A stretch of 64,000 bases of DNA from Entoloma clypeatum (Eukaryota; Basidiomycota; Agaricomycetes; Agaricales; Entolomataceae). The DNA is taken from NCBI GenBank assembly GCA_963565915.1, contig OY751488.1, positions 2,666,001 to 2,730,000 on the forward strand, written 5' to 3'. The position numbers and the translations under genes were made by a program. Shown piece after piece: positions 59,934 through 64,000 of this stretch. The notes beneath the pieces are model-generated. The model was not told where the DNA came from and searched no databases. It saw only the letters and a program-made list of their open reading frames with translations. How positions within the stretch are numbered: the first letter of the stretch is position 1; each line of letters begins with the position of its first letter.

Positions 59934-62762
59934 CTACCACCATCGTCCTGGACTGATCGACAATCCTGGGCTGTCGTAAAGCAATGACCCTCTACCTTTG
60001 CCAAATAGCCCAGCTGGGCTGTCTCCTTGGCCCGTAGCACACATACGGTTGAGTTCTTCGTCCAACAGTGCGCCAGGGTCATGCGGATCGAAGATTCCAC
60101 GCGACCCAGGGGTTCGGAATGGTGATGTCCCAAAACCGCCGCCCACTGGCGTGCGGAAGGGTGAACCATTCTGGTTCATCGAGAAAACCAGCGTTCTTGG
60201 GGTTACAGGAGCTGGAACAGCCACTCCCGAGCTGGGTATACGCTTGCGTGGAGTTTTGTTCAGGTTGTGATCCCCGCTGTCGCTCTCGTGCTCGTCCCCT
60301 TCCAAGTGAAGAGCCGCAGGATTGATTCCTTTCGACGATAGAGGTGTGCGAATAGAGGAAGTTGGAACCTGGCGCAAGCTTTGAGGTGGCGTAGAGGGCG
60401 TGGGACTCAGGCAGTGATCTTGATTTTTGTTTGCAGATATCAGGGGTTGGGATGGTCTCGAAATCTTTCTTTTCAATGTAGGGGATATAGGCAGAGGTGG
60501 GATCTTCTGCGTTTAGATTAGTGGCGCAAGGAATAGATCCAGCTAACTTAGAACATACATCAAATTTTCTGCTCTCCGGGTCTTTCTTGCTGCCTGGAAG
60601 TTTGGACTTTGTTTTACGCTCTTCCTTCTCGTAGTTGGCCTCTTCTTCGTCCAAAGACTGTAGGGTATGCACATGCGGTGATAGGCCACCATCCTTCACG
60701 GGAACCAAAGAAGTATATTCCAAAGGACCTATGTCGCTTTCTTCTTCCACATCACCCACAGATAAAGGATTTGCAGTTTCCAGAGCTCGCTCGCTTGTAT
60801 TAGAAGCTACGAGTGGTGCGTTTTCAGTCGCAGCTTTGGTGCTAGTGGGACTGCTTGGATCACCATCGATCTCGCTGGTAGCTGGGGGAGGGCTTGAGGG
60901 AGAAGAGCTCGAGTTCGGCGTTAGTTCGGGGACAGACGATGAAGATGAAGGCGGCGGTAGTGCCAGAGGTAGTTGTAGTGGGGTAGAGGTCAACCTGTGG
61001 TCGCTAGCCGATGCGTCTGACGGTAATCCAGAGGTAATAGGGACCCTGGTGTACCCAACATCAGCAGGGATGGGAGGGAATATAATATCCCCAGCTAGCG
61101 GCTGCAATTGTAAACAGCTCTCATAGTATGGTTGGTGCTGAGGTGTAGGACGTGTTGGCCGAAATAATGGGTGAGCTAAAAGTGTAGCCGGCGTGTATGA
61201 GGACGATGACGAAACTCCAAGAGCGGGCAAAGGACCAGCATGGTCCTTTTTCGACCGCTTTGCCTTTCGATCTTCGTCTCCGTCGTCAAGATCTCCTCGT
61301 TTTCTTCCTTTTCCCTTCCCTTTTGAAGTTTGCTTGTCCTTAGCAACAGTACCGTTCATGAAGTCTTTGCACAGCTGTTTCCTGAATCCGCCGCCTTTGA
61401 AACATTCCAAGTCTTCGTCCCATATAGCCCACTGCGTTCGCCCAAGTGCTCTATCCCTTGTGACCTTCCGAAAACATACAGTCGTACTCAGCACATGTCT
61501 GATGCTGTTCATCCATGTTTGCTCGCCACGTTTGAAGTATGGATAGACAATTGTGATCCAGTCATATATCTCCTGAAGTGTGAGGCGACGATGGGGTGAA
61601 GATAGGATGGCCTGGCCAATGAGTGCAGCGTAAGACGCATCCGGTTTGTTGAGAGAGTAGGGACCTGGAGGGAGTGTAAATGGAAGTTTATCATATTCAT
61701 CTTCATCAGGAAGAGGACCCATCGGACCCGGGGAAGACACCAAATTCACATGCAGACGATGCGGCGTAGATACTGGAGAGGATGCTGGAGGTGGCGAAGA
61801 CGGGGGAAGCGGAGAGTTCATGGAATTCCACTGGATTGCTGAGATTCTGTTCGACCGAGGTGTCGAAGGAAGGGTGGATGGGCCCGCCTGTGCATTAGGA
61901 AAGGGCTGCAAGAAATGAGCATAAGCCAAGTACTGAGGGTAAGCAAAGTATTGCAACTGCGGTTGAGGCATCGCCGTGCTACGAGCATTGGGAGTGGGCG
62001 ATTCGGCCTTCAAGGGCGTCTGGAATCTGCAATGACTCCAACGCCACAGTCTCACACAAAGAAAACTCACTTTTCGAGAAGCAGAATGGACTTGAGAACT
62101 AAGTTCTGTATGCTCCCTGTAATATTTACTACGTTGAGGCGTAACCGGCGGGGCAGACTCCCCTCTACCTCCCTGGCAAAAGCGTGAGCCACGATAGTAG
62201 GGACGACGGGTCGATTTGTATCACAAACCTGTAAAGGAGCGGGCCCTTTCCGAACCCCGCTTTCAAAAGCACCTTCGCGTTCTTCTACGAGGTTACCATG
62301 GCTTGGATCAGAATGTGACGCGGCATCGAACGGAGGGGATGGTGGCCGAGGTATGATTGTTTTTGCCTGATTTTCGCGTTCCTTTTCTCGTCTTCCCTTT
62401 TTCTCTTTCCTGCTCTGGCGCCTCTGACGTTCAATCACCATCTCCATACTATCAAAATTACGCAGGGCGGCTGAACTTTCAGTGACTTCCGTCTTGATTG
62501 GTGTTGTTGGAGGCGTGACATCGCGAAACGAGCTTGCTCGAGACCTTGTACGCGTCAAACGATTGGTCGATATGGCCGGCTTGGAAAGTGAGGTAACGCT
62601 TGGTTTATGGGACGGGTTCTTGTTTTCGGTGACGCGTGACGACTTTGCATTCTCTGCAGTCAGGAATTGGCGCATCTGATTGCTACGGTTTTCAAGGTCC
62701 TCGCGAGTAATTCCGAGAGTATGAAGCAGCTGTGAAATAGGTGATGTCGGAGGGTCAGGCAT
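59934..62762 (-). CDS. Forkhead transcription factor
   Basis: The ATG at 62762 begins MPDPPTSPISQLLHTLGITR. The first exon (about 230 codons) ends in LNVVNITGSIQNLVLKSIL. An intron of 44 nt follows (near 62022-62067). The second exon has the forkhead domain at about residues 350-430: KPDASYAALIGQAILSSPHR, RLTLQEIYDWITIVYPYFKR, TWMNSIRHVLSTTVCFRKVT and WAIWDEDLECF. The usual S-x-x-x-LS of the recognition helix is retained in NSIRHVLS. A basic patch (KGKGKGRKRG) follows, then Ser/Pro-rich sequence. The last exon, after an intron at about 60512-60560, carries LVFSMNQNGSPFRTPVGGGF and SRGIFDPHDPGALLDEELNR. Stop 59934. About 920 residues. Related to Hcm1/Sep1-type factors, but the exact subfamily is uncertain. 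Confidence 0.85.
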
Positions 62763-62971
62763 ATTTTATCACTGTGATCTAGCTGCTGAAAGCGAGGGAG
62801 ATGAATGTGGCCGTTGCTGAATCTAGGAAACAAGAGGCGTTTTGATGGGTCTTGAGCAGGAACGAGGCGCTCGGAGCGCGTTTCTTCCGGTTCCACATCA
62901 TGATCATCATGTTGATCACACGCATACACAGTAGACTACATACAGCAAGCGGGCATACATATAGTAAGAAC
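62763..62971. other. Spacer between LIG4 and the forkhead gene
   Basis: A 209-bp stretch between the LIG4 stop and the forkhead start, both on the minus strand. It must contain the forkhead promoter and the LIG4 3' end. No feature stands out. Confidence 0.5.
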
Positions 62972-64000
62972 TCAAGGCATAAATTCTAAATTGAATGATA
63001 TCAATTCATGGATGGAATACAAAGTTCCATGAATTTCACCTTCTTCGTCGAGGAGTGTCTGCTCGTCCAGACAGGCTTGAACGTATTCCGACACAACAAG
63101 ATGTCGATGTTTCGGCCTATCTGAGTTAATTCAAGTAAAAGCGCAATAGATAGGACTGACTTGGAAGTACGTTTCATCAGATCCAGACGACGACTATCGT
63201 CACGCTTGTCGATGACCACATGTGTTAATTTAGGTTCATCGAGGCCTACCACCCTGCCTCCATTCGCCCGTATCGTCTCAGCGAGTGTCTGAAAGCTGAT
63301 AACACACATGTCAATAGATTGGGCGGCTTGGGGTGACAGCACTAAAAATAACCTCTTGTTGAGGTCTGCCTCAAATCTCGACTTCACTGGCTGGCCATTC
63401 TTTGTCGCATTTTCAGGACTGTCTAGGTAGAAACAGCTGGCGACGGATTATGGTGGCAGACATGGGTGAACCACTCGAACGTACAGATGTTTGAAAATGT
63501 GTTCTTGATCGTATTCCATCGCAGTTTCGATTTCCCCCATCTTGACATCCTCAAAACTGCCTTGAGACTAGGCCTCTCGGACATCAATAGAGGGAGCATC
63601 AAAGAGTAGATATGGAGATCCTTCACCTTGCTGTCAAACCAGTCATCGAGGTCAATGTCCCCACCCTCCTCTGTGACATCAGCATTATCAGACTCCGGGT
63701 CAGTTGCTGAATCTGGCTCATTCTGGAGACCCTCGTCTTCTTCGAATTTCTTGTAGTCAATCTTTAACCAGTCTGCGAGAGCAGGATCCATATTGTCTTC
63801 TTCCTTCACAACTGGTTCTGGAGACTTCGAGCCCACAGATATGGTCATGGCAGGTGCAGGGGCGGATACGTCAACTTCGTCTTCGCTAGACTCTTCCTGG
63901 TATACAGCTGTTTGACTGCGCGTTTTGCTTGCATGGAAAAAATACCTGTAATTTAGAAGTGTCATGGTAGGATTTCACAGGATAAACACTTGAAACTACT
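62972..64000 (-). CDS. LIG4: DNA ligase IV, C-terminal part (partial at window edge)
   Basis: DNA ligase IV seals breaks in non-homologous end joining with Xrcc4-type partners. Only the C-terminal end is in the window. From the edge the exons read an acidic linker (DEVDVSAPAPAMTISVGSK, NMDPALADWLKIDYKKFEED, SATDPESDNADVTEEGGDID), then EDVKMGEIETAMEYDQEHIF, then LCFYLDSPENATKNGQPVKS, the start of the second BRCT repeat. Then TIRANGGRVVGLDEPKLTHV and DKRDDSRRLDLMKRTS follow, ending RHLVVSEYVQACLDEQTLLD and EEEFMP at the TGA at 62972, after a 52-nt terminal intron. The spacing and acidic linker match the C-terminus of basidiomycete DNA ligase IV. The N-terminal catalytic domain lies beyond 64,000. 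Confidence 0.85.

Noticed and set aside
1..64000. tRNA genes, rRNA, CRISPR arrays, transposases and viral insertions
   Set aside because: No B-box-like GGTTCGAANCC pair, array of repeats, integrase or reverse transcriptase frame was noticed. A tRNA scan could still find something I missed.

Overview
This window is nuclear DNA from a filamentous basidiomycete, most likely an Agaricomycete mushroom-former. The evidence is the gene structure (many exons, GT-AG introns of about 45-65 nt, intergenic gaps often below 100 bp), an agaricomycete-type DUF6593 protein, and families such as Sec6, Bud6, Zds1 and Lrg1 in their fungal form. No rRNA, tRNA, CRISPR array, transposase or viral gene was recognised. 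All exon joins were read by eye from splice motifs and conserved protein context.

Layout. 0.3-5.5 kb (+): a 3'-truncated Gfo/Idh/MocA oxidoreductase, then a large seven-CCCH-finger protein with a RING1-IBR module that stops before RING2. 5.7-8.1 kb: RIB3 (-) and a mitochondrial phosphate carrier (+), divergent. 8.5-12.5 kb: a DUF6593 protein (+) and a low-complexity orphan (-), separated by about 1.2 kb without a gene. 12.6-14.8 kb: a coiled-coil protein (-) and an F-box-like protein (+). 14.9-22.6 kb: COQ6 (-), SEC6 (+) and QNS1 (-). 22.8-35.6 kb (all -): ACC1, ARPC2, a Zds1-like protein, and the small spindle gene MZT1, which has no long ORF. 35.6-41.7 kb (+): TMA16, a 2.3-kb gene-poor stretch, a DUF1275 membrane protein and a Zap1-like zinc-finger factor. 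41.8-47.0 kb: an LRR protein (-), mitochondrial uL23m (-) and a Dcr2-like phosphatase (+). 47.1-53.8 kb: BUD6 (+), a multi-TM glycosyltransferase-like protein (-) and a secreted CBM19-like protein (-). 55.0-64.0 kb (all -): a LIM-RhoGAP of the Lrg1/Rga type, a forkhead factor, and the 3' part of DNA ligase IV.

Most genes are housekeeping: fatty acid (ACC1), NAD (QNS1), flavin (RIB3) and ubiquinone (COQ6) synthesis, mitochondrial transport and translation, and NHEJ (LIG4). Polarity and cytoskeleton genes are frequent (SEC6, ARPC2, ZDS1, MZT1, BUD6, LRG1). They suit hyphal tip growth, but no co-regulation can be shown from sequence.

I did not find a convincing undescribed system. The best leads are the unusual CCCH-RBR protein lacking its catalytic RING2, the neighbouring truncated oxidoreductase, three head-to-head gene pairs with start codons about 50 bp apart or less, a 54-nt in-frame intron carrying a stop codon in the LIM-RhoGAP gene, and an imperfect inverted repeat upstream of the DUF1275 gene.
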